Positions 9,125 through 16,138 of a stretch of DNA of 39,112 bases are shown one piece after another. The position numbers and the translations under genes were made by a program. This stretch comes from an uncultured Bacteroidales bacterium. Lineage in GTDB: Bacteria > Bacteroidota > Bacteroidia > Bacteroidales > Paludibacteraceae. Position 1 is the first letter of the stretch. Each line of letters begins with the position of its first letter. The stretch spans positions 1 through 39,112 of the forward strand of contig CAMKDV010000019.1 of assembly GCA_946411385.1 (NCBI GenBank), written 5' to 3'. Under the pieces are notes generated by a model that made no database searches, was not told the DNA's origin, and was given only the letters and a program-made list of their open reading frames with translations.

Positions 9125-9946
9125 TTAATTTGTAATGTGTCGCATCGCGGCGTGATAAACCGACTCGCGGATGTTCGGATTGAGCGCTTCCAGCTGTTTT
9201 ACCAACTGCTTGATGTCCGTGCGGGAAGTAACTTTCTCGAACGGACAGTTTTTTATCTGCTGTGCATAGCCGCGCAGCTGGGCGTAACGAATCAGATCTT
9301 TCTCCTCAATCAGGCACAGCGGTCGTATCAGCTGCAGCGGCATCTTGTCCATCTGCAGTTTGGGGTAGATTGTCGATGTGCTGCCGTCGAAGATCAGGTT
9401 CATCAGCAGCGTTTCTACTATATCGTCCTTATGATGCCCGAAAGCAATCTTGTTGCAGCCCAGCTCCGCTGCGGCATCGAACAGCGCTTTGCGCCTGTAC
9501 CACGAGCAAAGAAAACACGGATCTTTCTTCCTTTCCTCGCCTATCGAGGTGTCACGCACAACGAACGGTACCTGTTGCTCGGCGCAGAATTGCTCCAGAT
9601 AACTCAAGTCGCTCAAGTACGGCCGTTCCTTTACGCGCACATGGATGGCTGTCACCCGGAACCGCGGCACATATATCTGCTGCCGCCTGCCAAGCATCTC
9701 CACCAGCGCCAGCGAATCTTTACCGCCACTCAGGCCTATCAGTATATGATCGCCGTCCTCTATCAATCCATAGTCGGCACACGCCTTATGAAAGCGTTTG
9801 GTCAACTTGCTCTGCAGCCGCAGCATTTCTTTCTCCTCCGGCGATCGCTCAACCGATGCAGATGATGTTCTTGGTTGATGTGATGATGGCGTATTTAGCA
9901 TATTTGCTGTCTGGTTGGTTTTGTCTATCCTTTGCTGGTGTTGCAT
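9125..9946 (-). CDS. ttcA: TtcA-like tRNA 2-thiocytidine biosynthesis protein
   Basis: PP-loop ATPase expected to adenylate and thiolate cytidine 32 of tRNA. The P-loop SGGKDS is at residues 73-78. C144 and C147 (CFLC) and C234 (NCPFEK) match the three cysteines that hold the Fe-S cluster in TtcA, and GHHKDDIVETLLMNL (170-184) is the usual TtcA/TilS-type signature. The first 35 residues are polar and low in complexity; a shorter start at Met16 or Met41 is possible. The length (273) fits the family. It stands alone, convergent with the parCE operon. Other TtcA-like members such as TtuA are less likely given the cysteine pattern. Confidence 0.85.
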   Translation of the reverse strand: MQHQQRIDKTNQTANMLNTPSSHQPRTSSASVERSPEEKEMLRLQSKLTKRFHKACADYGLIEDGDHILIGLSGGKDSLALVEMLGRRQQIYVPRFRVTAIHVRVKERPYLSDLSYLEQFCAEQQVPFVVRDTSIGEERKKDPCFLCSWYRRKALFDAAAELGCNKIAFGHHKDDIVETLLMNLIFDGSTSTIYPKLQMDKMPLQLIRPLCLIEEKDLIRYAQLRGYAQQIKNCPFEKVTSRTDIKQLVKQLEALNPNIRESVYHAAMRHITN

Positions 9947-10126
9947 GAATAAAGAGTCCTATTCTCCAAACTCAAAAAAGTTGTTGTTGGTGTTGTTGGT
10001 GTTAATAGTATAAAAACTTTAAAAAAAAGCGGCCGCCGCCGATGTGGCTAGCATTGCATATTAGCAAATCCTCTCCCCATTTTGCCCACTGGTAGTCTGT
10101 CACAACTCACAGCCAAATTCGGCCAC
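9947..10126. other. Intergenic, no gene seen
   Basis: This gap between the ttcA start and the repeat array at 10127 holds GTTGTTG/GTGTTG-type short repeats near 9981-10003, an A-rich stretch at 10015-10028 and a GC-rich island with a NotI-type GCGGCCGC. I see no promoter consensus or reading frame worth calling. Confidence 0.5.
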
Positions 10127-10203
10127 TTTTATCGAGGTTTTAACAGGGTTCTAACGAGGTTTTAACAGACTTTTATCGAGATTCGAATAGTTTTCGAATG
10201 TCC
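10127..10203. repeat. 11-bp tandem array (7 units) across the 3' end of the ATPase gene
   Basis: Seven consecutive 11-base units start at 10127, such as TTTTATCGAGG, TTTTAACAGGG and TTCTAACGAGG. Alternate units are most alike, giving a 22-base super-period. The last three units lie in the coding end of the ATPase gene, whose stop codon is at 10173-10175. Confidence 0.85.
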
Positions 10204-11375
10204 ATGTTGAGAAAAGCATCTATCGATATCCCTTCATGACCGACAATCAACGCCAATTTTGGATGATAGAGATCACGGAATGTAATTATTCCGCTTGTCA
10301 TCTTCTCATGATTGCTTTTGACCTCGATACCTACAATCTCATTGTCCCATTCGAGCACAAAATCCACCTCTTCGTCTTTCTGTCGCCAATACCACACGTT
10401 CATGTCGTACAACTCGGCTTGGCTAAGCAGATACGCTCCGACAGCTGATTCCACTTGCCGTCCCCATAACTTCGGATCGGTAGCTACTTGCCTGAATGAC
10501 TGGCGTGAATAAGCGTTGTAAAGAGCGTTGTTATAAACTTGGAACTTAGGCACACTTTGTCGCTTCCTGGCATCATCGTTGGCGTACTTGTACAATCCCG
10601 CCAACAGATTGGCTTCTTTCAGGAGTTGCAGATATGCCGCAATAGTGGTTACATTTCCGGCATCTTGCAGCTGTCCTTGCAATTTGGTGAGCGAAAGCAA
10701 TTCTGTAGAATACGAGCATCCGAGTTCAAAGATCTGCCGTAATAAAGCCGGTTTATATACATTACTGGTCTCCAACACATCCTTGGTGATGCTTGGTTCG
10801 GCAATGGAATCCCGCACATATCTGCGCCAACGATGCTCATCCTGAATGAGACTTGCCGCACCGGGATAACCACCGAAATAGACGAACTGCTTCATATCAA
10901 AGTTGAAGGCTTCGTGCATCTCGGCAAATGTCCAGTGGGTCATTTTGATGAGTTCAAACCGCCCTGCAAGCGACTCCGTCAAGCCGTGCATAATCATCAG
11001 ACGGGATGATCCAAGGAGCAACAACTTGATGTTGGTCTTGTTCCATGTATCTTCGTCCCATTGCTTTTTGACAAACTCACTCCAGTTACGGATCTTCTGC
11101 ACTTCGTCAATCACCAGAAGGCGTTCTTTCTGTCCTGAGAATTGCATCTCCAGACGCTCTTTTTGCCAGATCTCACTTATCCATGCGCCTTCTTGCTCTG
11201 CATCGGCAGTATAGAAAGAGTACGGAATTTGTATCGTATTCAGCACTTGTTGCACAAGGGTCGTCTTGCCCACTTGCCGTGGACCTAAAACCACTTGAAT
11301 GAACCGACGCTCTTCTGCTAATCTTGCTCGGAGCAAGTCTTCGTAATACGGACGTTGAATCATAGCTTCTTTCAT
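10173..11375 (-). CDS. AAA+ ATPase with DUF4143-type C-terminal domain
   Basis: Predicted ATPase of the AAA_14/DUF4143 type, widespread in Bacteroidetes and archaea, function unknown. Walker A is GPRQVGKTT (about residues 31-39) and Walker B LLVIDEVQ (about 95). A winged-helix-like middle part follows (ELGCSYSTELLSLTKLQGQL). The C-terminal VDFVLEWDNEIVGIEVKSN has the D..ExK spacing of a PD-(D/E)xK nuclease fold, though activity is unproven. The reading frame opens at a TTG at 11387, but that codon overlaps the -7 box of a consensus promoter, so translation must start downstream, at the ATG at 11375 or, with a more usual leader, at 11363 (MIQRPYYEDLL). It stands alone and is flanked on both sides by 11/22-bp repeat arrays. 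Confidence 0.85.
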   Translation of the reverse strand: MKEAMIQRPYYEDLLRARLAEERRFIQVVLGPRQVGKTTLVQQVLNTIQIPYSFYTADAEQEGAWISEIWQKERLEMQFSGQKERLLVIDEVQKIRNWSEFVKKQWDEDTWNKTNIKLLLLGSSRLMIMHGLTESLAGRFELIKMTHWTFAEMHEAFNFDMKQFVYFGGYPGAASLIQDEHRWRRYVRDSIAEPSITKDVLETSNVYKPALLRQIFELGCSYSTELLSLTKLQGQLQDAGNVTTIAAYLQLLKEANLLAGLYKYANDDARKRQSVPKFQVYNNALYNAYSRQSFRQVATDPKLWGRQVESAVGAYLLSQAELYDMNVWYWRQKDEEVDFVLEWDNEIVGIEVKSNHEKMTSGIITFRDLYHPKLALIVGHEGISIDAFLNMDIRKLFESR

Positions 11376-11384
11376 TTGACGCTG

Positions 11385-11416
11385 CAAAGATACGAAATAT
11401 TTTTGATATATGCAAA
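11385..11416 (-). promoter_or_regulatory. Promoter of the DUF4143-type ATPase gene
   Basis: On the minus strand TTTG (11416-11413), a 20-base spacer and TATCTTTG (11392-11385) match the Bacteroidetes consensus. The expected transcript start near 11378 gives a leader of only a few to about 15 bases. The first 22-bp repeat begins two bases upstream of the -33 box. Confidence 0.85.
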
Positions 11417-11418
11417 TA

Positions 11419-11506
11419 TTTACTCAATTTTATTTCACATTTTACTCAATTCTCATGAAATTTTTACTCAAATGTTGCATTCCGTTTACTCAATTCTCGT
11501 AATATG
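11419..11506. repeat. Four direct repeats with exact 22-bp period upstream of the ATPase promoter
   Basis: TTTACTCAAT starts at 11419, 11441 and 11485, and TTTACTCAAA at 11463, so the spacing is 22 bases every time, two helical turns. The 10-base cores are nearly identical while the 12 bases between them differ. Read with the ATPase gene on the minus strand the core is ATTGAGTAAA. The pattern suits a row of protein-binding sites on one face of the helix. Confidence 0.9.
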
Positions 11507-11570
11507 ATGTTCAATGTGCATTTTTCCTCATGTCTCATTTCTCATTATTTCTGTAGAAGCCATCACTCCC

Positions 11571-11636
11571 GATAATGGACCGATAATGGGCTGTAGATGG
11601 AGTGGAAACGGGGTGGAAATGAGCCGTGGATGAAGA
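11571..11636 (+). repeat. 11-bp degenerate tandem array, 6 units
   Basis: Six consecutive 11-mers follow each other without gaps, beginning GATAATGGACC and GATAATGGGCT and drifting to GGAAACGGGGT, GGAAATGAGCC and GTGGATGAAGA. No reading frame is evident. Confidence 0.8.
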
Positions 11637-11681
11637 GTAGTTGAGACTCCTATCAAGATAGGTATTGCCTCTGGTAATAAT

Positions 11682-11725
11682 CAACAAATATCTAACCGAT
11701 ATATAACGAATAACTAACGTTTTGT
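11682..11725 (+). repeat. 11-bp tandem array, 4 units of TAACGAATAAC type
   Basis: CAACAAATATC, TAACCGATATA, TAACGAATAAC and TAACGTTTTGT follow each other at 11-base steps. The TAACGA core also occurs in the array at 10127-10203. Confidence 0.65.
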
Positions 11726-11731
11726 GAGTCT

Positions 11732-11756
11732 GTATTATATACGTAGTATATAATAC
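11732..11756. repeat. Perfect 25-bp AT-rich palindrome
   Basis: Arms GTATTATATAC (11732-11742) and GTATATAATAC (11746-11756) flank GTA. The 11-bp arms are perfect. It could be a recombination, resolution or replication site, or a protein-binding dyad; there is no T run of a terminator. Confidence 0.8.
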
Positions 11757-11850
11757 TATGGGTGTGTTATTTGTCCAAAATTACCCAAAAATATCTCAAA
11801 ATGGCACTGATGTGGTAAAATTGCAAGTAGACACATAAAAAATTGCACTG

Positions 11851-11907
11851 GCGAAAGTGGCAAAAGTGGCGATATTGCCAATATTGCCAATATTGCCAAT
11901 ATTGCCA
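11851..11907 (+). repeat. 9-bp tandem repeats ending in four perfect copies
   Basis: Degenerate units such as GGCGAAAGT and GGCAAAAGT pass into four identical copies of ATATTGCCA at 11872-11907. Similar 9-mers of GGCAAAATT type lie on the minus strand at about 12301-12273, so the two sets form an inverted pair 400 bases apart. The period of 9 keeps the reading frame (Ala-Lys-Val then Ile-Leu-Pro), which suggests remains of coding DNA. Confidence 0.8.
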
Positions 11908-12021
11908 TGCAAAAATTTGCATGAGATTCTTGAGACAGTTGGGTGTCAAGTTTTTTAGGATAAGTGTCCACATTTTCAGGACATTTCAGGATAGGAAAGC
12001 GGGAAGTGTCTCAAGAATCTC
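11906..12021. repeat. Palindrome plus 15-bp inverted repeat
   Basis: CATGCAAA and TTTGCATG (11906-11923, two-base centre) form a perfect dyad. It overlaps by one base the left arm GAGATTCTTGAGACA (11923-11937), whose exact reverse complement is at 12007-12021, 69 bases away. Such paired repeats suit the border of an inserted element or a large RNA stem. Confidence 0.75.
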
Positions 12022-12562
12022 AACTTTCTCATGTCAATTTTTTATGCTATTAAAATGAGCGAGATGTGCATGTCGGGTATCCGGATTCAATCCGAACCAA
12101 TTCAAAGAAAAAGCATGACACATTACGTCGTTGACGGCAGTTGCCCACATAACATGCGGGAGAAATAGACAAAATATAAACATCCAATGCAATGAACGAT
12201 GTAGAAAGGAAGAAAGGTAAACGCGAGGCTGACGACTCGCGCACTTAACAAAAAAATGAACGATCTCGTAGTTTGCCAATTTTGCCAACTTTGCCAGTGC
12301 AGATTTTTCATTCTCGCTCATGGAAATCGTGAAAACTACCCCACGCGAGCACAGGATACCAATTGTCCAAATACGATTTGGACGTAACGGACGAAAAGAA
12401 ATGTCCGAATGAAAAGGTCAAAGGGGCAAAAAGGGTCAACGGATTTTTCATGCAAATCAAGAGTGGACTTGTAAAAAAATATATCAGTGGCATAAGATTT
12501 GTATTTGGAATTGATAGAGGAATAAATCTTTTACAAATATCCACTTATTGAATTCTGCACTT

Positions 12563-13087
12563 ATGGATAATATAAATGATACAATTGAGGAAGTAATTAC
12601 GATACCCATCTATGATGAAGAAAAATATCATGGTTCGGTGTATTTCAATGATAATAGTCCTGAGCATCGTTACTCGGTGAAAGAAAAATCTTTCAGATAC
12701 GAAGATATTTTGGCTATTACCACAAAGGACTCCACTATGGACAATATGTATCACTGTTCACGTGGCGGGGCATTAATCTTTGTTAGAGGCAGAGAGACTC
12801 CTTATCTTACCGAAGATCATTATTCTGTAAGGAAGATTTATAAAGAGTTAAATAAGAATCCACTTGCCTGCTTGTCGGGCTTAAATCAAATAGGATCAAG
12901 CCATATATATGCCAAAGAAGGCATAGTGATGAACAACGAATATGTTTTGCCGAACGGAGTGCGATTATACCTTACCGAAGATGCTATTCGAAAACTCAAG
13001 TTTATCAAGTATGTATGCTCAAAGAAACCCAAGAATACCTGTTTTTATGAGACAAAAAGTCATCATCGAAAGAAATGTAAAAAATGA
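12563..13087 (+). CDS. LytTR-like protein (174 aa)
   Basis: AT-rich gene; the ATG at 12563 (MDNINDTIEE) is preferred to the TTG five codons upstream. From about residue 38 the pattern resembles a LytTR DNA-binding domain: FRYEDILAITTKD, then a helix-like SVRKIYKELNKNPL, then HIYAKEGIVMNNEYVLPNGVRLYLTEDAIRKL, matching the family's order of edIl.I, a helix, (F)..I...yivN and v.L.nG..l.v. No receiver or membrane domain precedes it, so it would be a stand-alone regulator. The C-terminus is very basic (KSHHRKKCKK). The match is by eye and weak in places; an unrelated beta-rich protein is possible. Base composition differs from the topoisomerase and ligase genes, consistent with transfer. No consensus promoter was found. 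Confidence 0.5.
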   Translation: MDNINDTIEEVITIPIYDEEKYHGSVYFNDNSPEHRYSVKEKSFRYEDILAITTKDSTMDNMYHCSRGGALIFVRGRETPYLTEDHYSVRKIYKELNKNPLACLSGLNQIGSSHIYAKEGIVMNNEYVLPNGVRLYLTEDAIRKLKFIKYVCSKKPKNTCFYETKSHHRKKCKK

Positions 13088-13102
13088 ACCCTTTTCCCGA
13101 TA

Positions 13103-13134
13103 TTTGCAAGTTCGGGATTATTTTAGTAAATTTG
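13103..13134 (+). promoter_or_regulatory. Promoter of the 34-residue gene / small RNA
   Basis: TTTG (13103-13106), a 20-base spacer and TAAATTTG (13127-13134) match the Bacteroidetes consensus. Transcription should start near 13140, just after the LytTR-like gene. Confidence 0.75.
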
Positions 13135-13216
13135 CACCTGTTTTTGATTCAATAAGGAATCAGATAGGTTAAAGTGAAAACCTGAAATTTCACGCCAAAA
13201 TAAAAATTCAAGTAAT

Positions 13217-13321
13217 ATGAGCTGGCATTCGGACCGTTATCATGATGATTCTGACCGTGATAATCACAGCAATCAGTGTAATCCGAACAACGATGAGTAT
13301 TCACACTCTCGCGAGCATTAA
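13217..13321 (+). CDS. 34-residue Asn/Asp/His-rich protein
   Basis: ATG to TAA gives 34 residues starting MSWHSDRYHDDSD, with a central DNHSNQCNPNNDEY and ending SREH. It is extremely hydrophilic with no membrane segment and is probably unfolded or metal-binding. Support for a real gene: a consensus promoter about 80 bases upstream, AT-rich unstructured sequence before the ATG, and a perfect terminator starting three bases after the stop. The Asn-rich motif reminds me of small conserved bacterial proteins of unknown function, but I could not check this. Confidence 0.6.
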   Translation: MSWHSDRYHDDSDRDNHSNQCNPNNDEYSHSREH

Positions 13322-13323
13322 AT

Positions 13324-13349
13324 CAAAAGGGGACGTCGCTCCCCTTTTG
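13324..13349 (+). terminator. Intrinsic terminator after the 34-residue gene
   Basis: Perfect 10-base arms CAAAAGGGGA (13324-13333) and TCCCCTTTTG (13340-13349) with a 6-base loop; the T run is part of the distal arm. It may also serve the convergent res gene, which ends at 13399. Confidence 0.88.
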
Positions 13350-13398
13350 TTGTAAATGTAGATATTTATATAAAATTGCCAGACGCGATGATGCGTTG

Positions 13399-16137
13399 TT
13401 ACTCACCATAAGTATTGAAGAGGTGATCTAAATCTTCGTTGGTGGTGATGTTAGCAACTTTGTCACGGAGTTCACCATGGGCTGCAAAGTCAAGACGTTG
13501 GACAACACTACCAGTGGGCGTTTTTGCCACACGAATCAATTGAGCACGACCGATAGCGGGATTCTCTGTGGCATATTGTGCTAAAGCTTTTGCCTTACCT
13601 ACATTATCGTCGCGGGTGTTGTCGTGAGGTTCAAGGATATCCACGATATAATCTCCGCCATATTCTTTGCGGATGATAATGAAATCCGGATAGAAAGCTT
13701 TGAACGTACCTTTATAATTATAGTATAAAGCGAGTGCCGTTTCTCGTCCGCGAGACGGATTGCGATACCAGCAGCGGAAATCGTCACGTTTTTGTTCTTC
13801 TTCAATGACGCGTTTCTCCCATGAATTGAGTTTGATACGAACAGTGCCGGTCATTTCATCTACGAACAGGTGGTTGGAATACTCATCTCCATCTTCATTG
13901 TTATGGAAAAAGACGTTGTTGCTCAGATTAAACGGCACATTGGAAATCTCGGCACTATCGCGCACGATGTTACGATACTGCGTTTTGAGCGCATCAGAAA
14001 GACGTGTTGTCTTCTGACGATACTTATCGTTTAATTTATGGTACTCCCGTTTGGCAAAATCATTGAGCATGACCATCTGGAGTTCATCGCAGGTAAATAG
14101 AATAACATCTACCATATATAGACTAATACCTTCCGGATACGGATATTTTTGACCGTAAGCGATAGCCACACCTTCATTGCCCAATTGCTTTTCTGCGATA
14201 CGCAACTGACGATCCAAGTCCACTTGCGACTCGGAAAACATATTGCCGGTTTGCTCCGTTTTGATTTGTTCGCCAAAGGCATCGTACACTTTCGCCAACA
14301 TCTCAAAGTTCATCACTTGCTCTTTGGCTGCTGCGTATTTGCCAGATTGCTTGAGTTGGACGATATAGTCATGGATTCTTTCTACTATTGCCTGTACCAC
14401 CGCTTCGTGCGCATTCACATCCAATCCAGACATCAGCAGGAAGTGCGACAAGGAGAATAGCGATTTAAGATAGTCGTTCATCTGGAATGTACGCACGAGA
14501 TAGGTAGGAAGTGCAAGACCGTTGATGTAATCTACAATCTTATCGCGTTCTATTTCCTCGTACTCAAACTCAATCGGATTATCTTCTACCTCGATAGGTT
14601 TATGGTTTATCGGAGTGTTGGGATAGCTTGGTTTATGCGGTGTTGTAGTTGGTGTCGTCGGTGTTGTCGGAATATATGGTGTAGCCGGATTATTGTCTTT
14701 GTCGAATAATGAAAGCGTTTCCTCCTCTTTGGGCTTCGGCTTTGCGACAGGACGAGTTGTTAAGATGACATACGAACCATGCTCCAGTTCTTCGCCCAAT
14801 ACATCGGTTGGCAGTTCGCCTCCTTCGGAGTTCTGCAATTCATCGACCACTTGTTGCACTTTCTCGGCATCGAAATGCGGCAAGAATAGTTGCACATCGT
14901 TCAACATGTCGTCAACTAATATTCGTTGCTGTATCGGAGTGCGCACCATACGTCCGAGTAACTGCGCGATAGCCGTTGCATCAGTATAACGACGGAAAGA
15001 CATCATCGTTTCTGCGCGAGGACAATCCCAACCGGTAGAAAGCGTCTCTTTGAAAAATACTACACGTGCCAAGCGGTTATCTTGTATCTTCGACGGTTCT
15101 TCGTATGGCACTTCAAGACCGTTAATCGTGATGGCACCTTTTGTATCGCCAAAAGCATGAACCACTTCACCCGTAGCGAATTGAATGCCAGATTTCTGTT
15201 CAATGTTCCGCAAGCACTCATCGAGATCTGTTTCTGTTATATTGCCGTTGGCTCCATTGAGTACTTGAACTACAAATATCGGTCGTACCATCCAATGGTG
15301 TTGCTCACGGCAGAATGTTTCCCAGTGAATGCACTTGCTTACCCATTCTTCGGTTGCTGCTTGAAGGATTGTCATATCCTTTTGCTCGTTAGCTTCCTTG
15401 GGATAGTATATGATGACGCGATCTTTGAGCAGACCGGACGCACGCACTTCTTCCGTCGACACGCGTACAGGACGGTTGGTCGCAGATGAGTTCTTTACCA
15501 GTTGGTTAAAACGCTCAATAGTTGCAGACATACCGATAACAACCGGAATAGGTTTGAGGCCATCTTTCTCGCTACCCAATATGAATTTCTGCATAATGGT
15601 AGTAGCACGCCCTGCTTCTTGCCCGCGCATACCACGGTGTGCCTCATCAATGATAAAATAGAGTTTGTCGGATTTTTCTTCAACGGTATTGGCAAGCGTT
15701 TCGTAGATAGTATATTGGCGATTGTCGGAATGTTGCGTAAGATTACTTGTTCGACTCAGTTTCTGGGTGTTTAGGAAATAGATATGTCCTTCTTCTAAAG
15801 TCTCGCGGTCGAAAGACTCATCTTCGATAACAATACATTGATCCAAACGAATCTTGTCAGCACGATTGTCGATCTTCTCTTTCGATTGCAGGTTCAGTTC
15901 CGGCGAATCAGAGAGCCATACAAAGATAGCGTCGGGTTGCTCCACATACTTATCCGTACCAAAGAATATATCCTCAATGAGTGCTGACATGATAATCGTC
16001 TTACCGGCACCTGTCGGCGCAGTAAACGACACCACTTGGTTTTGGTGCGAGTGGCGATACTCGTTTTGTGCAGCGGCGCAATGGTCACGCAGACGTTCTA
16101 CGGCGCGCTTTTGGAAAGTCATCAATTCGTCTTTCAT
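13399..16137 (-). CDS. res: Type III restriction enzyme, helicase-nuclease (Res) subunit
   Basis: ATP-dependent translocase and nuclease that, with Mod, cuts DNA carrying unmethylated sites in inverted orientation. Walker A is PTGAGKT (41-47), the DEAH box 164-167 (FIIDEAHRG), and motif VI lies in AIAQLLGRMVRTPI. A Pro/Thr-rich linker is present near 490-520. Near the C-terminus PDFIIIRKEYGGDYIVDILEP fits the PD-(D/E)xK nuclease of Res subunits, although the last acidic residue sits in an unusual context. The length of 912 is normal. The ATG comes one base after the mod stop codon, so the two are co-translated. The gene appears intact. Base composition is more AT-rich than the housekeeping genes, as is usual for transferred defence systems. 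Confidence 0.9.
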   Translation of the reverse strand: MKDELMTFQKRAVERLRDHCAAAQNEYRHSHQNQVVSFTAPTGAGKTIIMSALIEDIFFGTDKYVEQPDAIFVWLSDSPELNLQSKEKIDNRADKIRLDQCIVIEDESFDRETLEEGHIYFLNTQKLSRTSNLTQHSDNRQYTIYETLANTVEEKSDKLYFIIDEAHRGMRGQEAGRATTIMQKFILGSEKDGLKPIPVVIGMSATIERFNQLVKNSSATNRPVRVSTEEVRASGLLKDRVIIYYPKEANEQKDMTILQAATEEWVSKCIHWETFCREQHHWMVRPIFVVQVLNGANGNITETDLDECLRNIEQKSGIQFATGEVVHAFGDTKGAITINGLEVPYEEPSKIQDNRLARVVFFKETLSTGWDCPRAETMMSFRRYTDATAIAQLLGRMVRTPIQQRILVDDMLNDVQLFLPHFDAEKVQQVVDELQNSEGGELPTDVLGEELEHGSYVILTTRPVAKPKPKEEETLSLFDKDNNPATPYIPTTPTTPTTTPHKPSYPNTPINHKPIEVEDNPIEFEYEEIERDKIVDYINGLALPTYLVRTFQMNDYLKSLFSLSHFLLMSGLDVNAHEAVVQAIVERIHDYIVQLKQSGKYAAAKEQVMNFEMLAKVYDAFGEQIKTEQTGNMFSESQVDLDRQLRIAEKQLGNEGVAIAYGQKYPYPEGISLYMVDVILFTCDELQMVMLNDFAKREYHKLNDKYRQKTTRLSDALKTQYRNIVRDSAEISNVPFNLSNNVFFHNNEDGDEYSNHLFVDEMTGTVRIKLNSWEKRVIEEEQKRDDFRCWYRNPSRGRETALALYYNYKGTFKAFYPDFIIIRKEYGGDYIVDILEPHDNTRDDNVGKAKALAQYATENPAIGRAQLIRVAKTPTGSVVQRLDFAAHGELRDKVANITTNEDLDHLFNTYGE

Positions 16138-16138
16138 A

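Larger units (their letters stand above)
11376..12562. other. 1.2-kb repeat-rich region without a supported gene
   Basis: No convincing reading frame lies between the ATPase start and the LytTR-like gene; open frames here are short and low in complexity. The region holds the ATPase promoter, three 11/22-bp arrays (11419-11506, 11571-11636, 11682-11725), a perfect 14-base palindrome (11649-11662), a 25-base palindrome (11732-11756), 9-bp repeats (11851-11907), a palindrome at 11906-11923 and a 15-bp inverted repeat (11923-11937 with 12007-12021). A second set of 9-bp units related to the first lies on the opposite strand at about 12273-12301. It is AT-rich compared with neighbouring core genes, and may be decayed mobile DNA or a cis-acting locus. 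Confidence 0.6.
13140..13349 (+). ncRNA. Short independent transcript with structured leader (inferred)
   Basis: The promoter and the terminator at 13324-13349 define a transcript of about 210 nt. Its first 77 nt can form GATTC/GAATC (13146-13150 with 13157-13161), and then either AGGTT with AACCT or GTGAAA with TTTCAC (about 13166-13193), which are mutually exclusive. It may be just the mRNA of the 34-residue gene, or a dual-function RNA. Confidence 0.45.

Noticed and set aside
11419..11506. CRISPR array
   Set aside because: The repeats are only 10 bases with 12-base gaps, and no cas genes are present, so they do not form repeat-spacer units.
12363..12551. 62-codon frame before the LytTR-like gene
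   Set aside because: No promoter, no family, unconvincing composition; kept as intergenic.
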